In this document: piece after piece, positions 8,504 to 15,929 of the stretch
Layout of the letters: the number at the start of each line of letters is the position of its first letter
Numbering within the stretch: position 1 is the stretch's first letter
NCBI GenBank assembly: GCA_964388745.1
Contig: CAYMBP010000008.1
Coordinates: 1 to 52,750, forward strand
Direction: 5' to 3'
Source of the DNA: CAYMBP01 sp964388745
GTDB lineage: Bacteria > Babelota > Babeliae > Babelales > RVW-14
Length of the DNA stretch: 52,750 nucleotides
Program-made: the position numbers and the translations under genes
The notes under the pieces: generated by a model
Database searches by the model: none
What the model was told of the DNA's origin: nothing
What the model saw: the letters and a program-made list of their open reading frames with translations, nothing else

Positions 8504-10078
8504 GTGAAAGTTGAAACTCGCGTCGGCATATTTATTCTTGCTTCAATTGCTGTTGTTCTTTATTTAAGTGTTAATATTAGAGCAATTCGCCTTGATCGAA
8601 ATCTTTATTATACCTATAAAGCATATTTTGATGATACCGGAGGCTTGACTGTTAAAGCAGCAGTAAAAATCGCAGGTGTCGATGTAGGGTGGGTTGAATC
8701 AGTTGAGCTTCTTGATGGAGGGAAAGCTGAAATTATGATGCGCGTTAATAAAAGCAACAGGCTTGCAAAAAATGCGTATGCCATGATTCACCAAGATGGC
8801 CTAATTGGCACAAAAACACTTGAAATTGACCCCGGAGATCCATCAACTGGATTATTACTACCAGGAAGTACTTTATCTATGCCAGGAAAAACACCTGCAA
8901 GCGTAGGTGAATTACTTGATCAATTTAGAGGTATTGCAACAACTATTCATGATGTTGTTGCTTCGTTTAAATCGGTTTTTGCATCTCGCCAAGGTGAAGA
9001 TAATATGAGGCAAACCCTCATTGCCGTTGCCCAAGCATCGGATCGAATTGCAGACTTTTCAGTCATTTTACAACGCACAATGAAAGAAAACGAACAAAAT
9101 ATTAATAGATCACTTAATGACATGAAAGAGGTTGCTCTATCGCTTAAAGGCGCTATCCCCGCTGTTCAAGGAGATGTATCTCGTGTAGCAACAACCATTG
9201 AAACTAATGTTACAAAAGTTGCTGAAGATGTCAGAGCAACTACAACATCTGTTGGTGGAGCTTTTAATGAAGTTGAAAGTACCGCCATTCAAGTACGAGA
9301 AACATTTAAGGAGGCTGATGAAGTTGTTGAAAAAATTAATACAGGTAAAGGAGTTATTGGTAAACTCATTAATGAAGATGAAACTTACACAGATATCAAA
9401 AAGACGCTAAGAGGAATTAAAGATTATATTGCTCAAACACAAGGTGTAATGCTCAACCTTGATATGCGCTCAGAACAAATGACACGCTACACTAATTCAA
9501 AAGGATACTTTGAGCTTAAAATTCGGCCAGCAGATGATTACTTTTATATGATTCAGCTTGTTGGAGATGAGCGTGGAAGCTTTGCTTACCAAGCAACGCA
9601 CCGAACCTATCGAGATGCAAACGGAAATGAGCTAGTACCCGCTAATCTTAAAGTGCCACTTGAAAAGAAAATTGAATTTGCTCAAACCGTCGAAGAAGTT
9701 ATTCAAAAAAAATATGATGTCTTATTTGGCTTACAATTTGGCAAACGCTTTAATCGCTTAGTCTTTAGAATAGGAATGTTTGAAAATTCATTTGGCATTG
9801 GTTGTGATTACTACGTTCCATTAAAGACTGATTATGTTCACTGGATTACTACACTTGAAGCCTTTGACTTTAGAGGCGTTAATCGATTCAACGATAAGCG
9901 ACCACACATCAAATGGCTTAATAAGCTTTACTTTATGAGAAATATGTATACTAACTTTGGCATAGATGATATTTATAGTAAGCGAAATTGTTCATTCTTT
10001 TGGGGTGGTGGTATTCGATTTAGCGATGATGATCTTAAGTATTTTATTGGCCATCTTCCATTGCCTTCCAAGAAGTAG
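8504..10078 (+). CDS. MCE/MlaD-family lipid-transport protein with long C-terminal domain
   Basis: 524 residues, GTG start with AAAGG ten bases upstream. One N-terminal TM helix (VGIFILASIAVVLYLSV) is followed by an MCE domain (about residues 36-115) with the usual 'AYFDDTGGLTVKAAVKIAGVDVGWV' type core and 'LIGTKTLEIDPG'. A long helical region follows (about 140-300; 'VATTIETNVTKVAEDVRATT'), as in MCE proteins that form periplasmic needles, then 'GKGVIGKLINEDETY'. The last about 200 residues are beta-rich with alternating aromatic residues and end in 'FWGGGIRFSDDDLKYFIG', compatible with an outer-membrane-associated beta domain. MCE proteins shuttle phospholipids between membranes. No MlaE or MlaF gene is in the window; its place at the end of the gsp operon is notable. 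Confidence 0.85.
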   Translation: MKVETRVGIFILASIAVVLYLSVNIRAIRLDRNLYYTYKAYFDDTGGLTVKAAVKIAGVDVGWVESVELLDGGKAEIMMRVNKSNRLAKNAYAMIHQDGLIGTKTLEIDPGDPSTGLLLPGSTLSMPGKTPASVGELLDQFRGIATTIHDVVASFKSVFASRQGEDNMRQTLIAVAQASDRIADFSVILQRTMKENEQNINRSLNDMKEVALSLKGAIPAVQGDVSRVATTIETNVTKVAEDVRATTTSVGGAFNEVESTAIQVRETFKEADEVVEKINTGKGVIGKLINEDETYTDIKKTLRGIKDYIAQTQGVMLNLDMRSEQMTRYTNSKGYFELKIRPADDYFYMIQLVGDERGSFAYQATHRTYRDANGNELVPANLKVPLEKKIEFAQTVEEVIQKKYDVLFGLQFGKRFNRLVFRIGMFENSFGIGCDYYVPLKTDYVHWITTLEAFDFRGVNRFNDKRPHIKWLNKLYFMRNMYTNFGIDDIYSKRNCSFFWGGGIRFSDDDLKYFIGHLPLPSKK

Positions 10079-10214
10079 GATTAACTCCTATTACTTCTGG
10101 TGACCCTAGAGCGTAGCAATAGACTCTAATTTGCTAGACAAAGCAAAAATAATCTTAAGCAAGGACAATGAACACTATAAACTCTTTAAATGCTTTTAGA
10201 ATGGCTTTTAATTA
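10079..10214. other. Intergenic stretch without recognised content
   Basis: First part of a 467-bp gap between the MCE gene and the convergent secreted-protein gene. I see only short imperfect inverted repeats (for example TAGGA...TCCTA just after the MCE stop) and no convincing gene or RNA. The rest of the gap holds a small candidate ORF and a terminator, listed separately. Confidence 0.4.
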
Positions 10215-10379
10215 TTATGCCTCTGCTTCTTGAGGATCGTTGGTACAAGAGACATCTTCTTCATCACAAAAGATAAAGCTTACATCATAACTTGTTTCAT
10301 AAATTGGTAAATAAGCATCTTCATAGCTACACTGAAGGGTATCGTGCGTTGCATGAGCGACGTGTATTACAGGTGTCAT
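10215..10379 (-). CDS. Possible small protein, 54 residues
   Basis: ATG at 10379 with AAGAG about ten bases upstream on the minus strand. The 54-residue product begins MTPVIHVAHATHDTLQCSYE and is acidic near the C-terminus (CDEEDVSCTNDPQEAEA), with three cysteines and no hydrophobic segment. Its composition is less biased to Lys/Asn/Ile than random AT-rich DNA would give. It lies downstream of a minus-strand terminator, so it would need its own promoter, which I cannot place with confidence. It could be chance. Confidence 0.28.
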   Translation of the reverse strand: MTPVIHVAHATHDTLQCSYEDAYLPIYETSYDVSFIFCDEEDVSCTNDPQEAEA

Positions 10380-10424
10380 TGCTGTTAATCTCTTTATGGT
10401 TATGGATTATTAAACTTAAAGAAC

Positions 10425-10453
10425 AAAAAAGAGGTCCTTTTACTAAGGACCTC
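10425..10453 (-). terminator. Intrinsic terminator of the minus-strand secreted-protein gene
   Basis: GAGGTCCTT (10431-10439) and AAGGACCTC (10445-10453) form a perfect 9-bp stem with a 5-base loop. Six A's at 10425-10430 become a U-run when read on the minus strand. It is about 90 bases downstream of the stop of the gene at 10546-11103 and fits as its terminator. Confidence 0.8.
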
Positions 10454-10545
10454 TCATTCACCATGAAAATATAATACTTAAATTTAGTTAAATCAATAAA
10501 TAGAGTTTTTTTTCTTTTTATATTAAAAATTTGTCATTTATATAG

Positions 10546-11103
10546 TTAATTGTAAAAACCGCGATGAGGCATTTTTATTCCAGGTGGTGCTTCTTTATGA
10601 CCACTGTTTCTGTATAACTCAATAGCTCTTTTTTGATTAATAACAATACATGCTTCATAATCTCCAATATCACTAAGAATACGAATTATCTCTTCGCTAT
10701 TTTTTTGTTTTTTGTTTTGCTTGAAGCTCTCTCTTTGCATCCATATCGCTAAATAAGGAGGCCGATTCTTGAAAAGATAAGCCCCCTCAACAAGAGATAT
10801 TTTCTCTTTATCTGTGCAAAGCGTAATTCTATTTTCAATGTTTTTAATCGAAAAAAATAAATCATGAAAAATTGGCATTTTATAATCTTTTAACACATCC
10901 GACAAATCACATAGACATATTTGTTGACTTGGTAGCAACTCAAAGTCAAAACCAAAGTAATTTTGCAACTCATCACTCCATAACGGTAGTCTAATCTTAA
11001 CGCTCTGCTCATAATTGTTAATAAATTGTTTAATAATTACTCCATGAGCATAATTAAACATAGCCAATAAACATAGGGCTTTATAAATGCATGTAGTTTT
11101 CAT
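10546..11103 (-). CDS. Small secreted protein of unknown function
   Basis: 185 residues; ATG 11103 is preceded by a strong GAGGAG site. Residues 1-21 (MKTTCIYKALCLLAMFNYAHG) form a signal peptide. The mature part has 'VKIRLPLWSDELQNYFGFDFELLP' and 'ICLCDLSDVL', two close cysteines, and a Lys/Asn-rich stretch before a C-terminal helix (IIRILSDIGDYEACIVINQ). I do not recognise a family. It is probably a monocistronic unit with its own terminator at 10425-10453. Confidence 0.65.
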   Translation of the reverse strand: MKTTCIYKALCLLAMFNYAHGVIIKQFINNYEQSVKIRLPLWSDELQNYFGFDFELLPSQQICLCDLSDVLKDYKMPIFHDLFFSIKNIENRITLCTDKEKISLVEGAYLFKNRPPYLAIWMQRESFKQNKKQKNSEEIIRILSDIGDYEACIVINQKRAIELYRNSGHKEAPPGIKMPHRGFYN

Positions 11104-11169
11104 AAACTACTCCTCAAGTAAAAAGTTAAATAAAACAATAATGTGCTTAAAAATGGCAGTTGGCTGCTA

Positions 11170-11835
11170 CTATATAAGTGGCGTAATTCGCTTTAAAAAT
11201 CGCTTCATTCGCCGATAGTCGTTGCCCACAAAAAGAGGAAACTGTTCACAAATAGCCCGAATAATTGGCGAGACATCTATCTTTTGTGTAATTAAATGCG
11301 TAATAATAGCAATGAGCAAATCATCAATAATGTGATCAGGCAAAGATGATGCAAACAAAAGATGAAGATAATCTGATTTTTGAAAAAAATATTCATGCAT
11401 TGTTGAAGAGCAGATCCCAACAAAATTATGAATTTTGCATAGACGAGGCGCCATAGCGTAAAGTATATTACCATATGATTCTTCTTTTTTTGGATGCTGA
11501 TAATACCCAAGAATATGCACAGTAAATACAGTACGAAGCAACTCAAAAATTTGAGGCTGTTCAGCAAGTAGCTCAGATTCAGTTTTTTGATAAGCTATTG
11601 GATGACGTGACGGATCTAAAGACCCTGTTTCAATATGTGTAACACATCCAAGAACTGAAATTGATTCATATGGCGCAAAAACAAGTGATCCAAAGGAAGG
11701 ATAAGAATCCCATCTCCAAGCATAAGCAACAAAAGAGCGAATATTACTTTCAATAACTTCAGCACAAAAAAAATGTTTATTTTGTGCTGCTGGAAGTAAT
11801 GCTGACTCAAAAGAGCAAATGTTGCTGCTCATCAT
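11170..11835 (-). CDS. HAS-barrel domain protein
   Basis: 221 residues. The first half reads like the HAS-barrel (HerA-ATP synthase barrel) family known from cyanobacteria: 'AEVIESNIRSFVAYAW', 'PSFGSLVFAP', 'VTHIETGSLDP' and 'EQPQIFELLRTVFTVHILGYY' align in order with 'AEVIET...', 'PxFGSxVK', 'xxATTxxID' and 'EQPQIFxMLRTEFxxxIVGF' as I remember that family. The second half is helical (LLIAIITHLITQKIDVSPIIRAICEQFP). The start (ATG 11835, AAAGGAAA upstream) overlaps the 3' end of rnhB by 29 bases, so the two are cotranscribed and coupled. HAS barrels form the N-terminal crown of F1 alpha/beta and HerA rings; the role of the stand-alone form is unknown. It lies close to atpD but is divergent from it. 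Confidence 0.55.
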   Translation of the reverse strand: MMSSNICSFESALLPAAQNKHFFCAEVIESNIRSFVAYAWRWDSYPSFGSLVFAPYESISVLGCVTHIETGSLDPSRHPIAYQKTESELLAEQPQIFELLRTVFTVHILGYYQHPKKEESYGNILYAMAPRLCKIHNFVGICSSTMHEYFFQKSDYLHLLFASSLPDHIIDDLLIAIITHLITQKIDVSPIIRAICEQFPLFVGNDYRRMKRFLKRITPLI

Positions 11836-12481
11836 GATTTTCCTTTCTTGCCTGGGTAATAAAAGAGCGCCTATGTATTATAGTGAGGCCGTAGCTTTGT
11901 ATTTGTGATGAATGATCTTTTGTCCCATAGCCCTTATGTTTATCAAACGAAAATGATGGAAATAAACTTGTCATGTTGCTCATGATACGGTCTCGTGTTA
12001 CTTTCGCAACAATTGATGCAGCTGCAATAGTTGTTGATATAGATTCTCCATGATTAAAGTGATAAATTTCAAGATTTTTAGAAATAAGTGACCGATGAGG
12101 GTGTAAAGGCATTGCATCACTTATAAGATAGCGCAAGCTAATGCTCGTTAAATTTTGTTGAGCCATCAACATAGTAAATGCTCTATGCATTAGATCTTGC
12201 GTTGTTCGGTAAATATTTTTTTGATCAATAATTGAATGATCAGCATAGGCAAGAACAACATGCGCATAACGCATGATCCATTCAAAGTCATTATGCCGCC
12301 TTGCTAAAGTTGTTTTTTTTGAGTCAGTAAAATATTGTGAACAATGAAGAGGGAGAACAACTGCTGCAACAACTACAGGACCAGCAAGGCACCCGCGCCC
12401 AACTTCGTCAATACCGCAAACAAGTTGTTCATTGCACCACGCATTTTTTTCGAAATAGTGAGGAGGAAAAGACAACTTCAT
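11807..12481 (-). CDS. rnhB: Ribonuclease HII
   Basis: 224 residues, normal for RNase HII. Motif GIDEVGRGCLAGPVVVAAV (D25, E26) is the family signature; further metal ligands are D122 in 'YLISDAMP' and D164 in 'SIVAKVTRDR'; 'HKGYGTKDH' follows as usual. It cleaves the RNA strand of RNA/DNA hybrids and removes misincorporated ribonucleotides. ATG 12481 has only a weak upstream site. It shares a 205-bp intergenic region with the divergent atpD. Confidence 0.95.
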   Translation of the reverse strand: MKLSFPPHYFEKNAWCNEQLVCGIDEVGRGCLAGPVVVAAVVLPLHCSQYFTDSKKTTLARRHNDFEWIMRYAHVVLAYADHSIIDQKNIYRTTQDLMHRAFTMLMAQQNLTSISLRYLISDAMPLHPHRSLISKNLEIYHFNHGESISTTIAAASIVAKVTRDRIMSNMTSLFPSFSFDKHKGYGTKDHSSQIQSYGLTIIHRRSFITQARKENHDEQQHLLF

Positions 12482-12686
12482 TTGTTTCTCTAATGTTATT
12501 ATAATGCAAAATGTTATTTTCTTAGTTTATACAATTTACGCTTTTTGCGTAGCATAAATTAGAAAGAATCGCTTTTATCTTGTATATCCTTTACAAATAT
12601 CGTTTATTTCAATATTTTTAAGGATGTAGTTATGCATTTCGTAAAAATAGTACCAGACAGCCTAATACCCATCATTAGAGGTTATT

Positions 12687-14117
12687 ATGATTTCAAGTCC
12701 ATCAGTAGATAAACCTTCCCTGGGAAAGGTGTTGCGGATTAGTGGAACAGTTATTGATGTTCAGTTTGAGCGAGATAAAACTCCAACTATTCTTAACAAA
12801 CTCACTATTCATGTAGATGGCATATCAAAAAAAAGAAGAACTGTCGCATTAGAAGTTGCACAACATCTTGGTGACGGAGTTGTGCGCTGTATAGCCCTAG
12901 AACCACTTTCAGGAATTTCTCGAGGCATGGCTGTATCTGATGATGCAAAACCAATCATGGCTCCAGTTGGAAAAGAAGTGTTAGGTCATGTATTTGATGT
13001 ACTTGGAAATACAATTGACAAATCAGGTAAAAAAGACTTTGCACAATATCGCCCTATTTATCGCCCTGCCCCAAGCTTAATTGAACAAAGCACGCAAGAC
13101 GTTATTCTAGAAACTGGCGTAAAGGTTATCGATCTTATGTGCCCTTACGTTAAGGGAGCTAAAATTGGACTATTTGGTGGCGCTGGCGTTGGTAAAACTA
13201 TTATTGTTCAAGAACTCATTAGAAATGTAGCAATCGAATATGGCGGGTATTCAGTTTTTGTTGGCATTGGAGAGCGAACTCGCGAAGGTAATGAGCTTTG
13301 GCTTGAAATGAAAGCATCAGGAGTACTTAATAATACAGCTCTTGTTTTTGGACAAATGGGTGAAATGCCTGGAGCTCGCTTACGAGTTGGATTAACTGGC
13401 TTAACTATGGCAGAGCACTTCAGAGATGAAGAACATAAAGATACTCTCCTTTTTATTGATAATATTTTTAGATATGTTCAAGCAGGAGCAGAAGTTTCAG
13501 CTCTACTTGGCCGAATGCCATCAGCTGTTGGTTATCAGCCAACACTTGCATCTGAAATGGGCATGCTTCAAGAGCGAATTACTTCAACTCACAGTGGATC
13601 AATTACATCAATTCAAGCTGTCTATGTTCCTGCTGATGATTACACAGACCCAGCTCCAGCTACAACGTTTCAACACCTTGATGCAAGCACAGTATTATCA
13701 CGCCGCATCGCTCAAGCCGGACTTTATCCTGCAGTTGACCCACTAGAATCTGTATCAAATGGCCTGAAAGTTGGCATTGTAGGAAACCAACACCTTGAAG
13801 TTACACTGAAAGTTCAAGAGATATTGCAAAAATATAAAAATCTTCAAGATATTATTGCCATTCTTGGCATGGATGAATTGTCTGACGAAGATAAGACGAT
13901 TGTTTATCGTGCTAAAAAAATATCGAAATTTTTGACACAACCTCTTTTTGTCGCAGAACAATTCACGGGTATGCCTGGCAGATTTGTTAGACGAGAAAAA
14001 ACAGTTGAAGATTTTGAAAAACTTGTCTCTGGCGAATGTGATTCAATTCCAGAACAGGCACTTTATATGGTGGGAACACTTGAAGAGGCTCGAGAAAAAA
14101 GCAAGTTATACTTATAA
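12687..14117 (+). CDS. atpD: F-type ATP synthase catalytic subunit beta
   Basis: 476 residues. N-terminal HAS barrel (about 12-85), then the nucleotide domain with P-loop GGAGVGKT (164-171), catalytic 'GERTREG' (Glu196) and Walker B 'LLFIDNIFRY' (254-263), then 'SALLGRMPSAVGYQPTLA', 'VPADDYTDPAPATTF' and the C-terminal 'DELSDEDKTIVYRAKKI' DELSEED-type lever. AGAGG precedes the ATG. The usual 'GQMNEPPGAR' segment reads 'GQMGEMPGAR' here. It hydrolyses or makes ATP in F1. Only the epsilon gene follows; alpha, gamma, delta and b are absent from the window, and the membrane subunits are about 18 kb away on the other strand. A beta-epsilon start is the order seen in N-ATPase operons. Confidence 0.95.
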   Translation: MISSPSVDKPSLGKVLRISGTVIDVQFERDKTPTILNKLTIHVDGISKKRRTVALEVAQHLGDGVVRCIALEPLSGISRGMAVSDDAKPIMAPVGKEVLGHVFDVLGNTIDKSGKKDFAQYRPIYRPAPSLIEQSTQDVILETGVKVIDLMCPYVKGAKIGLFGGAGVGKTIIVQELIRNVAIEYGGYSVFVGIGERTREGNELWLEMKASGVLNNTALVFGQMGEMPGARLRVGLTGLTMAEHFRDEEHKDTLLFIDNIFRYVQAGAEVSALLGRMPSAVGYQPTLASEMGMLQERITSTHSGSITSIQAVYVPADDYTDPAPATTFQHLDASTVLSRRIAQAGLYPAVDPLESVSNGLKVGIVGNQHLEVTLKVQEILQKYKNLQDIIAILGMDELSDEDKTIVYRAKKISKFLTQPLFVAEQFTGMPGRFVRREKTVEDFEKLVSGECDSIPEQALYMVGTLEEAREKSKLYL

Positions 14118-14132
14118 AAAGATTGCAAGACC

Positions 14133-14381
14133 ATGAAGCAGCTGATAGAGCTTACACTTATTTCGCATGACACAAAGGACTCTTTTCTTGTTGAATGGAT
14201 ATCTGTTGAGAGTCCTTCCGGCTCCTTCGTAGTAAGCTACAATCATGAACCAGTCATCTCTGCTCTTGAAAATCAAAGTGAATTAAAATACAAAAAACAA
14301 AATGAGACTCTTGCTGAACTTAATATTAAAGGAGGAGTCTTTATTTTACAGGATAATCAAGCAACAGTACTTCTTGACTAA
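14133..14381 (+). CDS. atpC: ATP synthase epsilon subunit, beta-sandwich only
   Basis: 82 residues starting 15 bases after atpD. 'LISHDTKDSFLVEWISVESPSGSF' and 'LNIKGGVFILQDNQATVLLD' match the N-terminal beta-sandwich of epsilon (normally 'G..GVLP.H...' and 'I.GGFAEV.DN.VTIL'). The C-terminal helical hairpin that inhibits rotation in ordinary epsilon (total about 130-140 residues) is absent. It would link gamma to the c ring but could not give epsilon-type inhibition. Length and position right after atpD support the call. Confidence 0.8.
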   Translation: MKQLIELTLISHDTKDSFLVEWISVESPSGSFVVSYNHEPVISALENQSELKYKKQNETLAELNIKGGVFILQDNQATVLLD

Positions 14382-14391
14382 GTAATAAAAG

Positions 14392-14419
14392 TTGACTTTG
14401 CTTGAATCTATGATAAATT
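14392..14419 (+). promoter_or_regulatory. Candidate sigma-70-type promoter for the ATP/ADP translocase
   Basis: TTGACT (14392-14397) and TAAATT (14414-14419) are separated by 16 bases. It begins just after the atpC stop and would give a leader of about 120 bases before the ATG at 14549. AT-rich DNA makes chance matches common. Confidence 0.4.
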
Positions 14420-14428
14420 TATCCTTTA

Positions 14429-14482
14429 CCTGGCATAATAAAATATTATCAAATTGAATAATTTGCATGGTTGTACGCCAGG
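14429..14482 (+). promoter_or_regulatory. Possible structured 5' leader of the ATP/ADP translocase
   Basis: CCTGGC (14429-14434) can pair with GCCAGG (14477-14482). Two small local hairpins lie inside: ATAATA/TATTAT (around 14436-14450) and AAATT/AATTT (around 14451-14464), giving a three-way-junction-like shape. It sits between the candidate promoter and the start codon. The inner hairpins are pure A/T and could be chance; no known riboswitch consensus was recognised. Confidence 0.3.
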
Positions 14483-14548
14483 ACTAAGTATATCTAGCAT
14501 GCAATCTTTTATTCATATAGTTAAATTTTTTGCTGGTTTTAAGGTACA

Positions 14549-15883
14549 ATGAAAAACAAAATCATACAATTTCTCTGGGGAGATCTAAGCTCAGATGAGA
14601 TAAAAAAGTTCTCGCTTTTAGGCCTTGGTTTTTTCTTTATTATTGGTTCATGGTGGCCTCTTAAGACACTCAAAGATACACTTTTCTTGTCAATGGTCGG
14701 TCCTGAATATCAACCAAAAGTTAAGATTGCTTCGCTTATCATTTTTTTTCCATTGGTCTTACTTTACTCTTTTCTTGTTGATTTTGTAGCAAAAGAACGG
14801 TTAATTTATTTATTTTCTATATTTTATGGAGTAACAGGACTTGGGTTTGTTTACTTTATGATGCATCCCACCATTGGAGTCTCTAATACAATCGCTAATC
14901 CAAACCGACTTTTTGGCTGGTTTTTTTATCTTTTTGCTGAAAGCTACATATCATTAATGCTTGCAGTTTATTGGTCTTTTACTAACGATATTACAACGCC
15001 TGATGAAGCGAAAAAGGGATATGGTTTAATTATCTTTGGTAATCAATTTGGAGGCTTTCTTTCAACCTTAGTTGCAAATTATGTTTCTCAAGATACTGAA
15101 AACTTTGCTGTTTTAGCTCCTTACATAACATTAAGCTCTGTTATAATGTTTTTTTTAATTGGAGTTGTTGTATTTATAATAAAACGAACAATTCCTCTTA
15201 CCACATATCATGAATACAAAAAAATCACGGAACAAGAATTGCATATTCCTGAAGAAAAAATTGGGTTTTTTGATGGATTGCGTGCTTTATTCACAACACC
15301 TTATATTACAGGGATTTTTGGTATTATCTTCTTTCAAGAAATTGTCTCAACCATTATGAGTTATCAAATGTTTTGCTTAGTCAGCACAACATTTAGTTCT
15401 TCAGGGCTTGTAAATAAGTTTCTTTTTGATTTTGCACTAGCTGTTCAGATAATAGCGGCTCTATTTGCATTATTTGGAACATCATTTGTCCAAAGAAAAT
15501 TTGGCATTACTTTTTCTCTTGTTTCATATCCTCTACTTTTAGCTGGGCTTATGATGGCTTATTGCTATTCGCCAACACTTGATATTATTTTTTATGGCTT
15601 ACTTGTTGCAAAAGCACTTAACTATGCATTGAATCAACCAGCAAAAGAAGTATTGTATATTCCAACTTCACAAAGCATAAAATATAAATCCAAAGCATGG
15701 ATTGACATGTTTGGTTTGCGATTTGCAAAGGCAATTGGTAGCAATATTAACAGAACAATTGGCAAGCTTGTCTTTTACGTTGGGGGATTCTCTTTAGGAA
15801 TTATTGGTTTGTGGGTTTGTATGGCCGCAATGCTTGGAGCTGCCTACAATAAGGCTGTTCAAAATAAAGAATATTTTGATTAA
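14549..15883 (+). CDS. ATP/ADP antiporter (nucleotide translocase, TLC/NTT family)
   Basis: 444 residues, nearly all membrane helices (about 11-12). The start 'SSDEIKKFSLLGLGFFFIIGSWWPLKTLKDTLF' matches the family signature around TM1 (E-x-KK-F...R/L-LK-T-KD-L), and 'LFAESYISLMLAVYWSFTNDITTPDEAKKGYGLIIFGNQFGG' is the well conserved TM4-TM5 region. 'NYALNQPAKEVLYIPTSQSIKYKSKAWIDMFGLRFAKAIGS' is the conserved C-terminal segment. These proteins exchange host ATP for bacterial ADP and occur in Rickettsia, Chlamydia and other intracellular bacteria and in plastids. It points to energy parasitism. Substrate (ATP/ADP versus other nucleotides) cannot be fixed from sequence alone. Confidence 0.93.
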   Translation: MKNKIIQFLWGDLSSDEIKKFSLLGLGFFFIIGSWWPLKTLKDTLFLSMVGPEYQPKVKIASLIIFFPLVLLYSFLVDFVAKERLIYLFSIFYGVTGLGFVYFMMHPTIGVSNTIANPNRLFGWFFYLFAESYISLMLAVYWSFTNDITTPDEAKKGYGLIIFGNQFGGFLSTLVANYVSQDTENFAVLAPYITLSSVIMFFLIGVVVFIIKRTIPLTTYHEYKKITEQELHIPEEKIGFFDGLRALFTTPYITGIFGIIFFQEIVSTIMSYQMFCLVSTTFSSSGLVNKFLFDFALAVQIIAALFALFGTSFVQRKFGITFSLVSYPLLLAGLMMAYCYSPTLDIIFYGLLVAKALNYALNQPAKEVLYIPTSQSIKYKSKAWIDMFGLRFAKAIGSNINRTIGKLVFYVGGFSLGIIGLWVCMAAMLGAAYNKAVQNKEYFD

Positions 15884-15929
15884 ACTATAATCTGTTAGGT
15901 TGCCAACATTTTTAAATGGGGTGTTATTT

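Noticed and set aside
10292..10474. Plus-strand ORF of 60 codons
   Set aside because: It runs through the minus-strand terminator stem at 10431-10453 and overlaps a better small frame on the other strand; no ribosome binding site.
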